Shown here: in pieces, positions 23,008 through 34,312 of the stretch
Layout of the letters: every line of letters starts with the position of its first letter
Numbering within the stretch: position 1 is the stretch's first letter
Assembly (NCBI GenBank): GCA_900073065.1
Contig: FJOG01000011.1
Span: forward strand, 62,001-126,000
Source of the DNA: Phialocephala subalpina
Lineage: Eukaryota; Ascomycota; Leotiomycetes; Helotiales; Mollisiaceae
Reading direction: 5' to 3'
DNA: 64,000 bases
Program-made: the position numbers and the translations under genes
The notes under the pieces: model-generated
What the model was told of the DNA's origin: nothing
What the model saw: only the letters and a program-made list of their open reading frames with translations
Databases searched by the model: none

Positions 23008-24726
23008 CTACAACTGATACCTGAAGCCCCTATCCACCTCCCCACCCTCAAATGTCCCCCTCCCCTCCTCAATCCGCCGATTCAACCACTGATATGCGAA
23101 CCTCATCACAACCATCAAACCAATTGCCATCGCAGCCATGATAAACAAGATCTTGAAGCCATTATGGTAGTAGGGCTTATCACTCGCTTGGAAAATGTGT
23201 GATGCCGGCACTCCAGATAGGTTGGTCATGGCCATGTAGAGAGCGATAGCGATGGCTCGTTTTCGGGGAGTGGGCTGATTGGCTTGGAGCCAGGAAACGT
23301 TGATTGGGTGCCAGGAGGGAGAACCACCTGTGAACACGAGGAAGGCGTAGAATACCCAGTGGGACCGGGTGTGTGGGAGGGTCTGGATTTGGTGAGTTGG
23401 AAGTTCAGAGAAAGTGAAAGCTGTCACTTACGTCAAGGACAATGAGACCAGTCAAAAGCCAGAAGGCTGCGAAGATGATCGGGATACTTCTCGAATTGAC
23501 TTTATCGCTCCACCATGCCAACGCAAATGTTGTGATCATCAACAATGCACTGTTTGGCATGGTAAGGAGGTTCGTGTTGAATGTTCCGTAACCAAAAGTT
23601 TTGATGATGGATGGGGAATAGGTGTTGAGCGGAGGTGAGTATTCCAACCCAAGAAGAGCCATGGAGCAATGCATCCAGACTTTCCAGTCTGTGAGCACTG
23701 AAACAACAATCTGCAGCTGAGAGAGGTGCGAATCGCGAGGGTCGGTGTTGTATGGGTTGTCACGGACAATTCGACCAAGAAGAATGTCCGTTTCTCGCTT
23801 GGAGAATTGAGAGAATGGGTTTAGTTTGAGGATTGCATTCCCTCGAGTTGGATCTCGAGGAAGGAGGAACAACGTAATGATTCCAACTGTGAGAGTTGCG
23901 AGTCCGTCTATTAAATCATCAGCAATTGCGCTCACCTAATAACGGGCTTTCGTGGAGCGACATCACATACCGACGAGGAAAAGCCACTGCCACCCAGCCA
24001 AACCACCTCTGCCACGAAGTCGCAGTAATCCATAGGCAATCAAACCATTGAGCAGATTGGCAGTATAGCTTCCGATAAAGAATAGTACTGTCCTCTTTCC
24101 CAATTCACGCTTGGTGTACCATTTGGTCAAATACCAGAGAGTTCCAGGGATGAATCCCGATTCACAAAGTCCAAGCAGGAAGCGGGTCGCCAAAAAGCCA
24201 GCCTTGTTCTTTATGAATGCTTGGAAAGTGGCTACAAGACCCCACGCAAGAAGTTGGCAAGGAAGCCAAATATCAGCTCCAATCTGGACACAGGTCAGCT
24301 TCTACCCATACCTGAGTGCCAGAGACATTACTTACCTTCTGGATCGCCAGATTGGCTGGAATGTCGCCAATACAGATTCCGACGAAGACGAGACTTGTAC
24401 CTGTATTTACAGTTTCCTGATCAATAGAAAGATCCTTCATCATGTTGTCGGTGAGGGCATTCCCGATGTTCCCCCTGCTCTTGTTAGGCATGAAGCAAAA
24501 TAGGTTGGCGTCATAGCCACCTGTCAAGATTCAAGGTGAAGAACATAACCATCACCAAAGGGATCAGATAGAAATCCAACCTCCTAAGGAGCGCTTTCTC
24601 CTCATCCTCGTGCCATAAGATCTCAAGAAGTCGCTTGTTGAGCTCCGAGTTGCTCTTCTCAGTGTCGCCAGGCTCTTGGAGGCTCTCAATGCGATCAATA
24701 TCGAGCACTTCCTCTGTTGGTGCCAT
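23008..24726 (-). CDS. MFS transporter, anion:cation symporter (Dal5-like) family
   Basis: Five exons, complement of 24726..24521, 24474..24336, 24283..23971, 23907..23432 and 23382..23008, 502 residues. The N-terminus is acidic and cytosolic (MAPTEEVLDIDRIESLQE), followed by KALLRRLDFYLIPLVMVMFF and LDRGNIGNA, the signature of this family (Dal5, Tna1 and relatives). Further hallmarks are ATRFLLGLCESGFIPGTLWYLTKWYTKRE and LPHTRSHWVFYAF. About twelve hydrophobic segments are visible, so it should reside in the plasma membrane and import a small organic anion. Its start faces the TauD-type dioxygenase start across a 1.1-kb shared promoter, which hints at a common substrate. The substrate itself cannot be read from sequence. 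Confidence 0.9.
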
Positions 24727-25810
24727 TATTCCCCTCTTCCAAGTTGCCTTTTGTCTACTCTCGTCTGAAATCTCTCCACAGAGCCACAGCTGAGTTATTC
24801 AGTCCACCAATCTCGACTTGAAGCAAAGCTGAGCTGAACAAGCGCAGACACGCGAGAACCACAATTCTAGAGACACCTACCTCCTGGTCTTTATCCTCCC
24901 TTAGAAGAGTAGCAGCTCGTACCGTCAGCTCTTACATCGGAGATTATTCTTTATCGGGAAGCTGTTGTGCACGATGTTGGAACACGAAATACTGGCAGTT
25001 ACCTTCTCATGCTCTGCAAAGGTGTGCTTCGGAAGACATCTTCCCCGCCAGAGAAAGATGGACATCTGTGCCACAAACAAACTTTCTTATCGTATCGCCA
25101 TCCCACCAGTTCGATGAGAGGTGGAGCAAAGTTGCAGAGTGGTGCGGCTATGAATCACTGTGGGGCTCAATACCAACAGCTCGGCATTGCTTATCCGTTA
25201 CGCTGCCATCAGGATTGCACCTCGCCTAATTTTGGTGGGAACATTAAAATTCTCCCGATTTACTTACTTTAATCCCTTTTAATTCGAGAACTTACTAATG
25301 AAAACTGATAAAACTTTGATGCAATTAAAATATAGAATTTAATAAGTTATTACGGCGAGCGGTAGAGATTTTCACCCAATTTTGTTGCGCTTAATAAGTG
25401 TCGCAAGTTGGGTGGGGTTTAGCGATTGAGTGCAATCCTGGTGGCAGCGTAACGGATAGTGCTTAGCGCTTAAGCGAGGTCACGAATACCCCCCCTGAAA
25501 TGTCGTCTTCGGATATCAGAGAGTTTGTCGATAACCTCGACTTTCAATTGCTGGAATTATTCTCTCCGCGCAGGAAAAACTCGCTTTACCTCTCATAATC
25601 GGAGAAGTTACCGGCTATGATGGCCCGAATGACATTTCGGCCGACTTGTAACTGCAGCTCTTGCACTGGTCTCACTTGAGCTCCAGCGACACACTTCGTC
25701 TTCATCAGGACTCTCCTTCACACCTTCTCAATTGCCCTGGGATAATTGCTCGAAAGATTTCCGGAAAGACACCGCCAAGGCAATTATTTGTTCGCAAAAG
25801 ACAGCATAAA
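24727..25810. promoter_or_regulatory. Divergent promoter region, MFS transporter / TauD dioxygenase
   Basis: 1084 bp separate the two start codons. The TIR element at 25192..25458 occupies the middle, so any shared regulatory sites are displaced to either side. No binding site was assigned. Confidence 0.5.
25192..25458. mobile_element. MITE-like element with 29-bp terminal inverted repeats
   Basis: The left end (25192..25220) and the right end (25430..25458) are reverse complements over 29 bp with one mismatch; the shared end is TATCCGTTACGCTGCCA followed by (T/C)CAGGATTGCAC. The element is 267 bp, has an AT-rich interior and no coding capacity. The outermost TA on both sides would fit a TA target duplication as in Tc1/mariner-type MITEs. 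That is inference, since the wider flanks do not prove a duplication. Confidence 0.75.
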
Positions 25811-27142
25811 ATGGCGCCATCAGCTATCGAAGTCGCTTTCTCAGAGAAGGTCAGCCCCGAAGTGCAGAAGGAGAAGCTCTCAACGCCTGCCACTGGAGAG
25901 AAGGAGTCATATTTCCCAACCAAGCCATTGGGCTTACCACACCCAGAGTATACTACTCCAAAAGGTGTATCGCCCTTGATCTCCGTGCCAAGCGCAGGCC
26001 TCCAATACCCAAATTACACTCCTTTTAAACTTCCCGATCTCGTCGAACATCTATTCACCGACAAAGCAATTGGATCTGACCCCAAGAAAGCCGCACTCCT
26101 AGGTGCTGCAACCGAAGTCAAACACTTGACACCAGCTATTGGTACAGAGCTTGTCGGATTGCAGCTCAAGGATCTCAGCAATGTACAGAAGGATGAACTT
26201 GCTCGCTTAGTAGCTGAGCGAGGCGTCGTATTCCTTCGAGACCAAGACTTGGATGTGTATGACCAGGTTGAGTTCGGTGCCTATTTTGGAGAACTTCATA
26301 TCCACCAAATGGCAGGCATCATTCCGGATATACCCTGGGTGCATCCGATTCACAAAGATGAGACAGCAACACAAGGTCGATCGCATCAAATTTGGCATTC
26401 GGACGTGACTTATGAGATTCAACCTCCGGGATTGACATTGTTGAGAATGGATAAATTGCCCAAGGCAGGGCCAGATGGTTATGAAACTGGAGGCGACACG
26501 ATCTGGGCCAGTGGGTACGGAATTTATGAATGTGAGTTGAGCTGGACTCGGGGGGAAGCTCAAAGTCAACTGACTGGGGCTCAGCATTGTCTCCGACACT
26601 GCGCAAAATCCTTGAAACGCTGGAAGCAAAGCACAGCGGGCTAGAACAGGCAGAAAAGGCATTAAGAACGAGTGGATGCCTGCGAAGAAATCCAATCGAG
26701 ACAATCGTGAGTGCCCACCCAAATAGTTATGAAAATTGAATGACGACTGAGCCGCACTCATAGCATCCGGTCGTGCGAACACATCCCGTCACAGGCTGGA
26801 AGACACTGTTCGTGAACGAGAACTTCACGAAGGAGATCGTGGGATTGGAAAAACGCTTCAGCGACGCGCTCCTTGACTCTCTCAATCGCACAATCGCTGA
26901 GGCGTACGAATATCAAGTACGATGGAAATGGACAGAAAACGCCGTTGCAATTTGGGACAACCGAGCAACTTTCCACACGGGAATATTCGACTATTGTGAG
27001 TTGTCCTGATCAGGATCGTTGCCAGATTCGTGCTGACTCGATAGTTCCTCATCTACGACACGGCTTGAGAGTCGCTCCACAAGCAGAGAAGCCATATTTC
27101 GACCCGAATTCTAAACTTAGGAAGGACGATAAGCCCAATTGA
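25811..27142 (+). CDS. TauD/TfdA-family Fe(II)/2-oxoglutarate dioxygenase
   Basis: Four exons, 25811..26531, 26585..26706, 26764..26995 and 27045..27142, 390 residues, normal for fungal members. The metal-binding HxD lies in QIWHSDVTYE (His196, Asp198). The distal part shows HPVVRTHPVTGWKTLFVNE, WDNRATFHTG and, after the last intron, HLRHGLRVAP with the Arg expected to hold 2-oxoglutarate. The family oxidises sulfonates, sulfate esters or aryloxyalkanoates, usually to release sulfite or an aldehyde, in the cytosol. Divergent from the Dal5-type transporter, it may act on what that protein imports. ATG 25811 (MAPSAIEVAF) is preferred; the upstream open frame lacks a better start. Confidence 0.9.
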
Positions 27143-27486
27143 GCAGATTTTAGAAAGAGGCTACGCATATGTATACATTGCAGAGTTGAAACAAAAATAA
27201 AATATCACACTCTGTCTGTTATTGCTCATTATCAAGTCTTCGCACCACAAGGACTAGGACAGCAATTTATCCTACTTAGCTAGGCTGGGACTGATGTATG
27301 TTTTCCCGAAGGTTAAAAGCGAGAGTATTTCAGGTTTTTGGATATGAATATACAATTTTATGCCGTGAGAACACAAAAGGACATAGCAATATACAAAGAA
27401 TCGAAAAGAATTCGAACGCTGGTCTTCATGCTCCAGGGCACCGCATCCCACTGGGATCCTCGGACATATCCGCGAACTTTCCTTGC
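27143..27486. other. Convergent intergenic stretch
   Basis: 344 bp between the converging TauD-type and GH114 stop codons. No gene signal is seen. Confidence 0.5.
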
Positions 27487-28698
27487 TCAACAAGGATCAA
27501 CCCAAGCGCTCAAGTCATTCGTCTTCAAAACGGTCGAAAACCCGCTCGCAGCAGGAACACTACAACTCGCTATCTTCGCCTCAGGGCTGATATTTGGCGC
27601 TCCATCTGGATACTCGATATGGAAGACCGGCTTCCCTGCATCGATAAAAGGTTTTGAGACACTACACTCGTTGAATTGCTCACATTGCTCGTTGACAGCG
27701 AACTGCATGACCGGCAACACTGAGTTGATAAGGCCACCAGCGTTCTTGAGTCCAATGGCTATGCCACGAGAATGTGCATTGCTGGCGAGAAAATTGAGAT
27801 AGTCAACAGCGTCTGCTTCTTGGATGTCAATACCATTGGCATTGGCGTAGCCGTCCACATTGTCTGGGTCAACCGCATCACAACCTTTGCTTACTGCCAT
27901 CTCGATACGTTTGGCCATGATGGATCGCACATTTGCAGAATTGGTGTTAAGCCACCATTCGCCTTGCCATCCCTGCATGGCGCTGCCTTTATCAGAAGCT
28001 TGGAATGAGCTCTGGTCTGAACGCCAATCTTCGTAGCTCCCGGCTGAGAAGTAGCAGATCACTTTCCTGCCAGCGGCATGAAGAGTAGCGATGGTAGACG
28101 CTGGTGTGTCGAATAGATCAACGTCGTATACATCCGCCGCAATGCTCGTATCGACAGTCCCAAAGATTTGAATTTGCCAAGTCACACCTGCAGTAGGCTT
28201 CCAGAAATCACCACTTGCTGACGAAGAAGATGGAGCTTTGCTGGTGGTAGTTGCTGGTGAAAGCGTGGTGGGTTGAGTAGATTGGGGTTTGACTGTAGTT
28301 GTCTGAATCGTGCTCGGGACTTTCGTCGACGTGGCTCTCGTGGGTGAGATGGTGACTGTTGGAGCTGTCGAAGATGTGACAGCAATACCATCAGCTGAGC
28401 TTGGACATGCAGAGGCTACCTCGGTCTCAACAGGGAAAAAGGACGTAAAGGAGTCGTCATCGTGTGAACTTGTCGTTGTCGGAAAGGGGGAGAATCTAGT
28501 AGCAGTGCTGAGAGGACTCAAGATGCTTGCTCTAGTCGATGTAGGCACGCCATACGTATGGTGAGCTGGTGGCGGCCAAGAGTGCCAAGGCCACCAGGGG
28601 TAGTAAGGAGGCGAGCCATTCCGCTTGATAACTGCTCCAGAAGAGAATTGTACAAGAAACACAAAAACGGTAAGGACGGTCTTAAGGAGGGCAAGCAT
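27487..28698 (-). CDS. Secreted GH114 endo-alpha-1,4-polygalactosaminidase
   Basis: Single exon, 403 residues from ATG 28698; the frame extends upstream to 28773, but only the downstream start gives a signal peptide (MLALLKTVLTVFVFLVQFSS). A Pro/Trp-rich then Ser/Thr-rich linker (about residues 25-150) leads to the catalytic domain: WQIQIFGTVDTS, DVYDVDLFDT, KVICYFSAGSYEDWR, GCDAVDPDNVDGY, GIAIGLKNAGG and PVFHIEY. These are the conserved blocks of GH114 TIM-barrel enzymes, which cut galactosamine-containing polysaccharides. In fungi the likely role is turnover of the organism's own galactosaminogalactan or attack on microbial polymers, but which applies here is unknown. Confidence 0.88.
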   Translation of the reverse strand: MLALLKTVLTVFVFLVQFSSGAVIKRNGSPPYYPWWPWHSWPPPAHHTYGVPTSTRASILSPLSTATRFSPFPTTTSSHDDDSFTSFFPVETEVASACPSSADGIAVTSSTAPTVTISPTRATSTKVPSTIQTTTVKPQSTQPTTLSPATTTSKAPSSSSASGDFWKPTAGVTWQIQIFGTVDTSIAADVYDVDLFDTPASTIATLHAAGRKVICYFSAGSYEDWRSDQSSFQASDKGSAMQGWQGEWWLNTNSANVRSIMAKRIEMAVSKGCDAVDPDNVDGYANANGIDIQEADAVDYLNFLASNAHSRGIAIGLKNAGGLINSVLPVMQFAVNEQCEQFNECSVSKPFIDAGKPVFHIEYPDGAPNISPEAKIASCSVPAASGFSTVLKTNDLSAWVDPC

Positions 28699-30779
28699 AA
28701 TGAATGTGTGCAAAGAATATATGCTCTCAAAGCAGTTGAAACAATTGAAACAGAAACGATTCGAGCTGATCAACTCACTTATAGTTGAGAAGCAGAAGCA
28801 GACCCCAACATAACATGATCCTATTCAGGGGAAGCGAAGATTCTGCACGACCACCAATCGGAGGCCCTAGGCATGACGATATCCGACAGGCTCGATAAAT
28901 ATGTTTCAGGAACTAACCCGGTATTGGTCGAGCGGTATAGCGTAGATCCTTCATATTATTTCCTCCAATGTTTGCCGATGTCATATATTCTGACGTGCAT
29001 CCAAATTGCGCTGAGAAGATTCGGATCCTCCTGTAATAGAAATAGTGATTAGCCTGAACACTCAGGGGAAACAATTGACTTTGGGGTCATCGGCAGTCGC
29101 CTTGGCCAACCGTCAACCAGGTTTTAACTCCAGATCATATATTCCAACATCAAGAACACAAAGCTGATGTGAGGATCGCGAGGCACAAGCGCGCCGGATA
29201 GTGCAGCGCCTAAGCGCGAATGGAGTAGTATCGCTCCGAGTGTTGTCGACTGTTTATCAATTCGAGACGTCAGTATGACCGATTTCGACAGGAAAGTTTG
29301 TGCTGGGGACGTAAGGAGCGGCAGATTTGGCTGAAATTGTTGGAAAGAGAAGAAGAAATCTGAGGCGACGTGACGATGGTTTGACCACGAAAATGGTCAT
29401 GTGACCGAGAGAAAGGCTCACCTAAAATCCAATTTGATCTCCTCGGTCTCGATCTCGATCTTGACAATGTCGGTAATTGGTAGAAGGGTTAGTCCTACTT
29501 CGTATTGAGTCGGGAAGGTCGTTCTTTTCGAGGCCATGCAACCCCCTTTTCCATGGTGGCACCAGATACCGCGCACATATTTCGGCTATGGTTTATTTCA
29601 AAGGCACCGTGCTCTGATGGGCAGACCTCCGCCAGGTTATTGGTAATTACGAAGGAATTGCTGCTGGATATAATGCTCGGCGGGGTGTTCGATCTCTTTA
29701 TCACATGGGATTGACAATCAAAGAGGAGAAGCACAGCATGGAGCATGGGATGATACCGTTGGCTATGTACTTCAGGAGTTGGGGAATAAAACTCAGAGAA
29801 CGGTCGGCGTGACGCAGCACAGGAACTGGGTCCTACAGACAGGAGATTCTTGTTTTCTATCAGATTCGTACAAGTATTCGTCGAATGGGTGAATCAATGA
29901 AATTAAGATCATATCGTCGCTTGCTTCGGGCCTTCAAGTTCTCATTACAAACGCGTTCTGTCAAGCCTGGAGAGGGCGGTAGTTTCTGTCCGCCTTCTCA
30001 ACCTCCCATGAGAAGTTTTGATAGGTTTGACTACTCCAGGCAGTACTTCTAGATAGGGCTTCAATTCATGCGGTTTCAGGTCTGAGAGCACAGATGACTT
30101 AGCGTTGAATCGACTATTTCGCATCTCGACGGATCAAACAGAGAGCAGATTCTCTCCATGTCTTAGGACTACCTTCGTACACCCAAAGAAACTCGAGGTC
30201 CAGAAACAGGAAGCCAACATGAGATCTAATGATTTGCAGAGAGTATGAGAGATGAGAAGATTGCCAAGCTTCCCTTGGTATCTTTACGATTGCAGCGATG
30301 TCTTGGATCGTTCACCCTCCCCTCCCCACCCCCTTCCCCCTCCCTCCTTTGTTCCCCTCTGCTTCCCACTTCTACATTTCTTTCCAGCCATCTGCCCTCG
30401 TTTCCGGTCCTATACCTCCTTTCCAACCCTCTGCCCTTCTTTTAAGTCCTCTTCCCTTCACCCTCTTTCCTCCGATCCAGCCACTATTCTAACCGCCTTC
30501 TTGCCTACTATATAGCGAGGAGCTGTGCACTATCGCCGCTGTCGTGACTTGTAACCTTCGGTGAGAACTTCCAGTATCATGAGTCCATGTTCCATATCTT
30601 CCAAATTGAGTATAGGACCTGAGAATCTGCATACGAAATGCATCAGGAGTATTTTCTGGGCAGCACAATCTCGAACACTAACCAGAACGAGAACTCGTGC
30701 TGCCCCACCAACGGTTCACTCTGCGATACACATCTCTCCTTACAGACTGGACTCAATTGTCTGGATAGTAACTAGTGAA
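28699..30779. other. 2.1-kb intergenic region, no gene recognised
   Basis: No supported gene. It has a GAGGCACAAGC motif at 29180, a CGGATAGTGC block at 29195..29218 resembling the flank of the TIR element, and a strongly C/T-rich tract near 30305-30500 that opens spurious frames on both strands. Confidence 0.45.
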
Positions 30780-31718
30780 CTAGTACAATAACTGCGAGGT
30801 AACAAGTATATCCTGTAAAGTGCTGGTGGAGAGAGGGTCTACTGTACTGGCTCCCATCTCTCCTACCATAATTTCTCTCTCGATATTCGTATCTTCTACA
30901 ATCTGGCCTTCCGTATCAACTCCGTCGACCTTCAAATCCTCCTCAACCTCGCATCGCGGCTCTTCCACTCCCATCATTACTTCATCCATTGTGTCCTCCT
31001 CCAACCCAATATCCTTTTCGTCTTCCAGTATATCGTCGTCCAATATACCATCTGCCGCCTCGAATTCTATATCCTCCGACATTTCACCTTCGGCACCGCC
31101 ATACATCGCAGGATTCGATAACATATACTCCTCCTTGAAATGGAGAAACTCCTCATGTATCGCCTTGATCCCGTCGGGTTTGTTTGTAGAGATGAACTGG
31201 CCGATCTTGGCAAAATCAACGGAGGCATGTAGTCCTGTACGGAGGCGATGGGTAATTTGATGACGAATGGGTCGTAGCCTACTTTGAAGTTTATCAAGTA
31301 CTAGGCTTAATGCACGATGTTCTGAGAACGCGGAATGTGTTTTCTCTATCAAGTCGAATGACTCCTATACCTTGCACAAAGCTGACAGAAGGCTGTCCCG
31401 AGTTCGTCGTGTTGTTGGATCTCCAATGTACTCGTTTTCAAGCGCCTGATCTTTGTATTAGCAATTTGGTCCGGATTTGAGGTAACGAGGGGTGAAGTAT
31501 ACCTCCACACTCTCAAATATCTCGCCAAGCTCCCTGATATCATCGAAATTGATATCCAGCCACTTGAACTGTTCTAGAATGAAAAGATGACATATTTCCT
31601 CGTTACTAGCTCGAGGGTACTGCTCCTTAGTTATGCGGCGGACTGACATGACATTCTCTGCCATCGGTCCAACATAGCGTTTGAACCTGTGACGATGGTT
31701 AATGAATGCAAGGAGCAT
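30780..31718 (-). pseudogene. Unknown gene interrupted by an in-frame TAG
   Basis: Proposed exon 1, complement 31718..31503, encodes MLLAFINHRHRFKRYVG to IFESVE. A 57-bp intron (GTATAC ... TGCTAATAC ... ATCAG) joins ALENEYIGDPTTRRTRDSLL in frame. TAG follows at 31365..31367. The same frame then stays open for 194 more codons (ESFDLIEKTHSAFSEHRAL ... LLTSQLLY-like end at 30780), including an acidic tract. Coding character on both sides of the stop suggests either a nonsense-mutated gene, a sequencing error or two genes. A GT-AG intron of 49 bp spanning the TAG would shift the frame and fails. No family is recognised. Confidence 0.45.
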
Positions 31719-31767
31719 ACCGGACGAGAGTCATACTTATCATGCACCTCAACATCAGTTAAAGTGT

Positions 31768-32537
31768 TCAGGGCTCTCGTGGATAATGCCGCCACTGAGT
31801 CCGCCCAACGGAACCATCCTCAATGGCTGGCCGCTCCGAATTCGCTCGTATCTCTTGCTGTTGTGGCTCGAATTCTGCTCCCGGCGGGAAACAATGGCAT
31901 TTGATCTTTTCGTCCCGGAACCAGGTTCCCTTTCGGAACGCTTTATATGCTTGCACTGCATCGTCCCAGTTTTGGAAGTGAAAGTCACCACTAATCTTAT
32001 CCGACTTCGGCTGAGGAAAGAATAAAGACCCGTCCTGGCGGAAGCCATTGTAACTCTCGAAGAGGGCTTGGATGTCCTCGTAGTCTCTGTCTCTGGGGAT
32101 GTCTCTCACCATGACCTTTGGCTTGAGTTGTTTTTGATTTCTGTCCGCAAAACTTGGTAAAGAGCCTGCAAAGGTGACGTTTGGTGCCTGTCGATCTAGA
32201 AATGTCAGCAATGCCGCTCTTGAGGGTTGGTTGTTAACGGGATTGCTGGGCGACTCAGATCCTGGATCGGAAATGAACGCCTTTGACTTGTAGCCAAGGG
32301 GTCTGCAATATAACTCAAACCCTGATTCGCTGTGACTCCCATCGAAATCTTCCCCGGTGTAGTCGCGTACTTCTGGTACTCGAAAGTTACCAATTGTGGT
32401 TGTGCCTGACCCGAATCCCGGGCCAGCTGACTGATCAGGTCCTTGAGGACCTATCTCGAGCTCATCTTTCTCCTGGAACATGTTAATCGGTATTGATGTT
32501 TTAAACGTAAGTCACTCACTGGTTCATCCATCTTCAT
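31768..32537 (-). CDS. Hypothetical protein with degenerate RRM-like segment
   Basis: Two exons, complement 32537..32520 and 32472..31768, 240 residues. The tiny first exon encodes MKMDEP; its 47-bp intron (GTGAGT ... GATTAACAT ... TTCCAG) is canonical. Residues about 123-205 read KPKVMVRDIPRDRDYEDIQ, FFPQPKSD, SGDFHFQNWDDAVQAYKAF, resembling the beta1-alpha1 and beta3-alpha2 parts of an RNA-recognition motif without the aromatic RNP residues. RNA binding is only a guess. It ends 49 bp before the start of the interrupted gene on the same strand. Joining the two into one gene was tested and the frames do not fit. Confidence 0.5.
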
Positions 32538-34312
32538 TTGGTGGCGAAGAAGAATGGGCGCATTTGGGGGATTTTTTTTAAAAAAAAGATCTCGGTAGCA
32601 TAAGGTGCGAAGTGCGATGTCGACAAAAGCGGTTAGGCGAATTAATCTCAGCTACGCAAGTTCCCAACCTACCTAATTCGGATAAAAGCCTTAGAGAGAG
32701 ATCAGTTCTGCAATAGGTCCAAAGTTCAATGTGCATAGAGGCCTCGATTTAGCTTGGGAAGCGCAGGTAATAGGCCGATACTGTCCCGACTCCCAAATCA
32801 GTGCAGGATAACATCAGCGTTTTAACTCCCGGTCTTCCAGGATTTGGGCTTGTGGAGAGCTGGAAAGCTAAGAGTGGCACTGTAAAGATTGGACTGGGGT
32901 GGAAGGTAAGGATGAGAGAGCAAAGTGGAGAGTTTTTGTATCTTTAAAACTGCCCAAAATTCTTAAGGCAATATGTTTATCGCCCAAGATCAATTAGATT
33001 TACGGGCATTCTTTGAGGTTGAGACAAAAATTGGGGTTTCGACTTATTAGAGAGCTGGAGAGATGACTTTTAGGTCTCTGGAGAGTGAACAATTGGGGAT
33101 CTGATTGGAAGGATTAGTGTAGAAAGTTGCTGAAAATCCCTCCAGAAGGATAAGAGCGGAGAGGATTAGAGTGGAAGGATAGATTGGCAGGATGGTAGAG
33201 TCAAAATGCTGGATAACATATTTCACGTAAGCAGATTTCCGCGGGTTGTGCATCAATACATTGCGTGTGAAGTAGAGCTGATCAACCTCCAATGCCCCTT
33301 CAATTTCTCCCAACCGCAGCGCCTAGTCCTAGAACAAGCAGCTCCACCTCCATACCATCAAGTCCTAGGGCCCAGCGCATCCTCATATTCTCCTCAACCT
33401 TCCCTACGTTTGTCCACCATTTCCGGGCCGCAGATACTGGACACTATCTTCAATGATAATTGCCAAAGAACTTGATCTTCTCGTTCTCTTCTTCTCTTCA
33501 ACGCACTCACTACTCACACCCATCGCTATCACCGAACTTCCTCATCGCCTTCTCTCCACGAGTCCAGTATTTGCAGTTGCCAGTTGCAATAAACACACTA
33601 CAGCACCCATCCTCACACAAAGATAGTGAGTACGCGGCATCATGTTGTGTCAAACTCTCCGTATTGTATTCAGACAGAACTTTTACTACCCAGTTGAAAC
33701 TGCCACATACTTTGTTCAAGATGGTAGCCAGAAGGAATGGGGCCTTGGACCTATCTGAGCGTTTTGTGTGAAGATTTATGCATTAACTGGGGTTCGAGGT
33801 GGATCGGGTGAAGAGTAGGCTGTGGGTGGTGAGTGCGTTGAAGAGAAGAAGAGAACGAGAAGAGCGGGGAATTAACTTGGAATTGGTGCGTGCAGCCTCC
33901 TGGGAAGGCACGAGGGGTTGTGAGGAAGGAGCCGTCAGTAAGATTGGGAAAGAATAGTGTTACGGAAGGTACGTTGGGGAACTTAAGTGATGGATTGACG
34001 TTTCGAGAAGGGGCGTATTGACGTCGACCCTCCCAAATTCAGAAGAGGGAGCACATTGGGAAAGCACGGTAGAGACAGAGGCACAAGCTAAGACTGTAGA
34101 GAATCTACGCAGTGGCACATACCATCGATCTTTGAACGTGGAATGATCATTGTTCAGTACATTAAAGTTCCCACAGATGACTTACACCAACAATTTTGAA
34201 TCGCCAGACCTCATCCCAACCAGACACCTCATCCCATAAGTCCAGCCATTTGTGCGCCCCTTGCCTCCCATCGGATTTAAAGCTCAAGTTCTGCAAGCGA
34301 ATTTCATCCACC
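32538..34312. other. 1.8-kb intergenic region, no gene recognised
   Basis: Only short frames on both strands, mostly in pyrimidine-rich DNA (33460-33560). A GAGGCACAAGC motif is at 34078. No feature could be assigned. Confidence 0.45.

Noticed and set aside
30245..30515. Pro/Ser/Phe-rich frames on both strands
   Set aside because: Caused by a C/T-rich tract that opens several frames at once; no other coding evidence.
31316..31364. A 49-bp GT-AG intron that would remove the in-frame TAG
   Set aside because: It would shift the frame and run into a stop within a few codons, losing the coding-like downstream sequence.
30780..32537. Joining the RRM-like protein and the interrupted downstream frame into one gene
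   Set aside because: Donors and acceptors between 31690 and 31830 were tried; the frames close with stops or would need a 34-bp intron, shorter than any other here.
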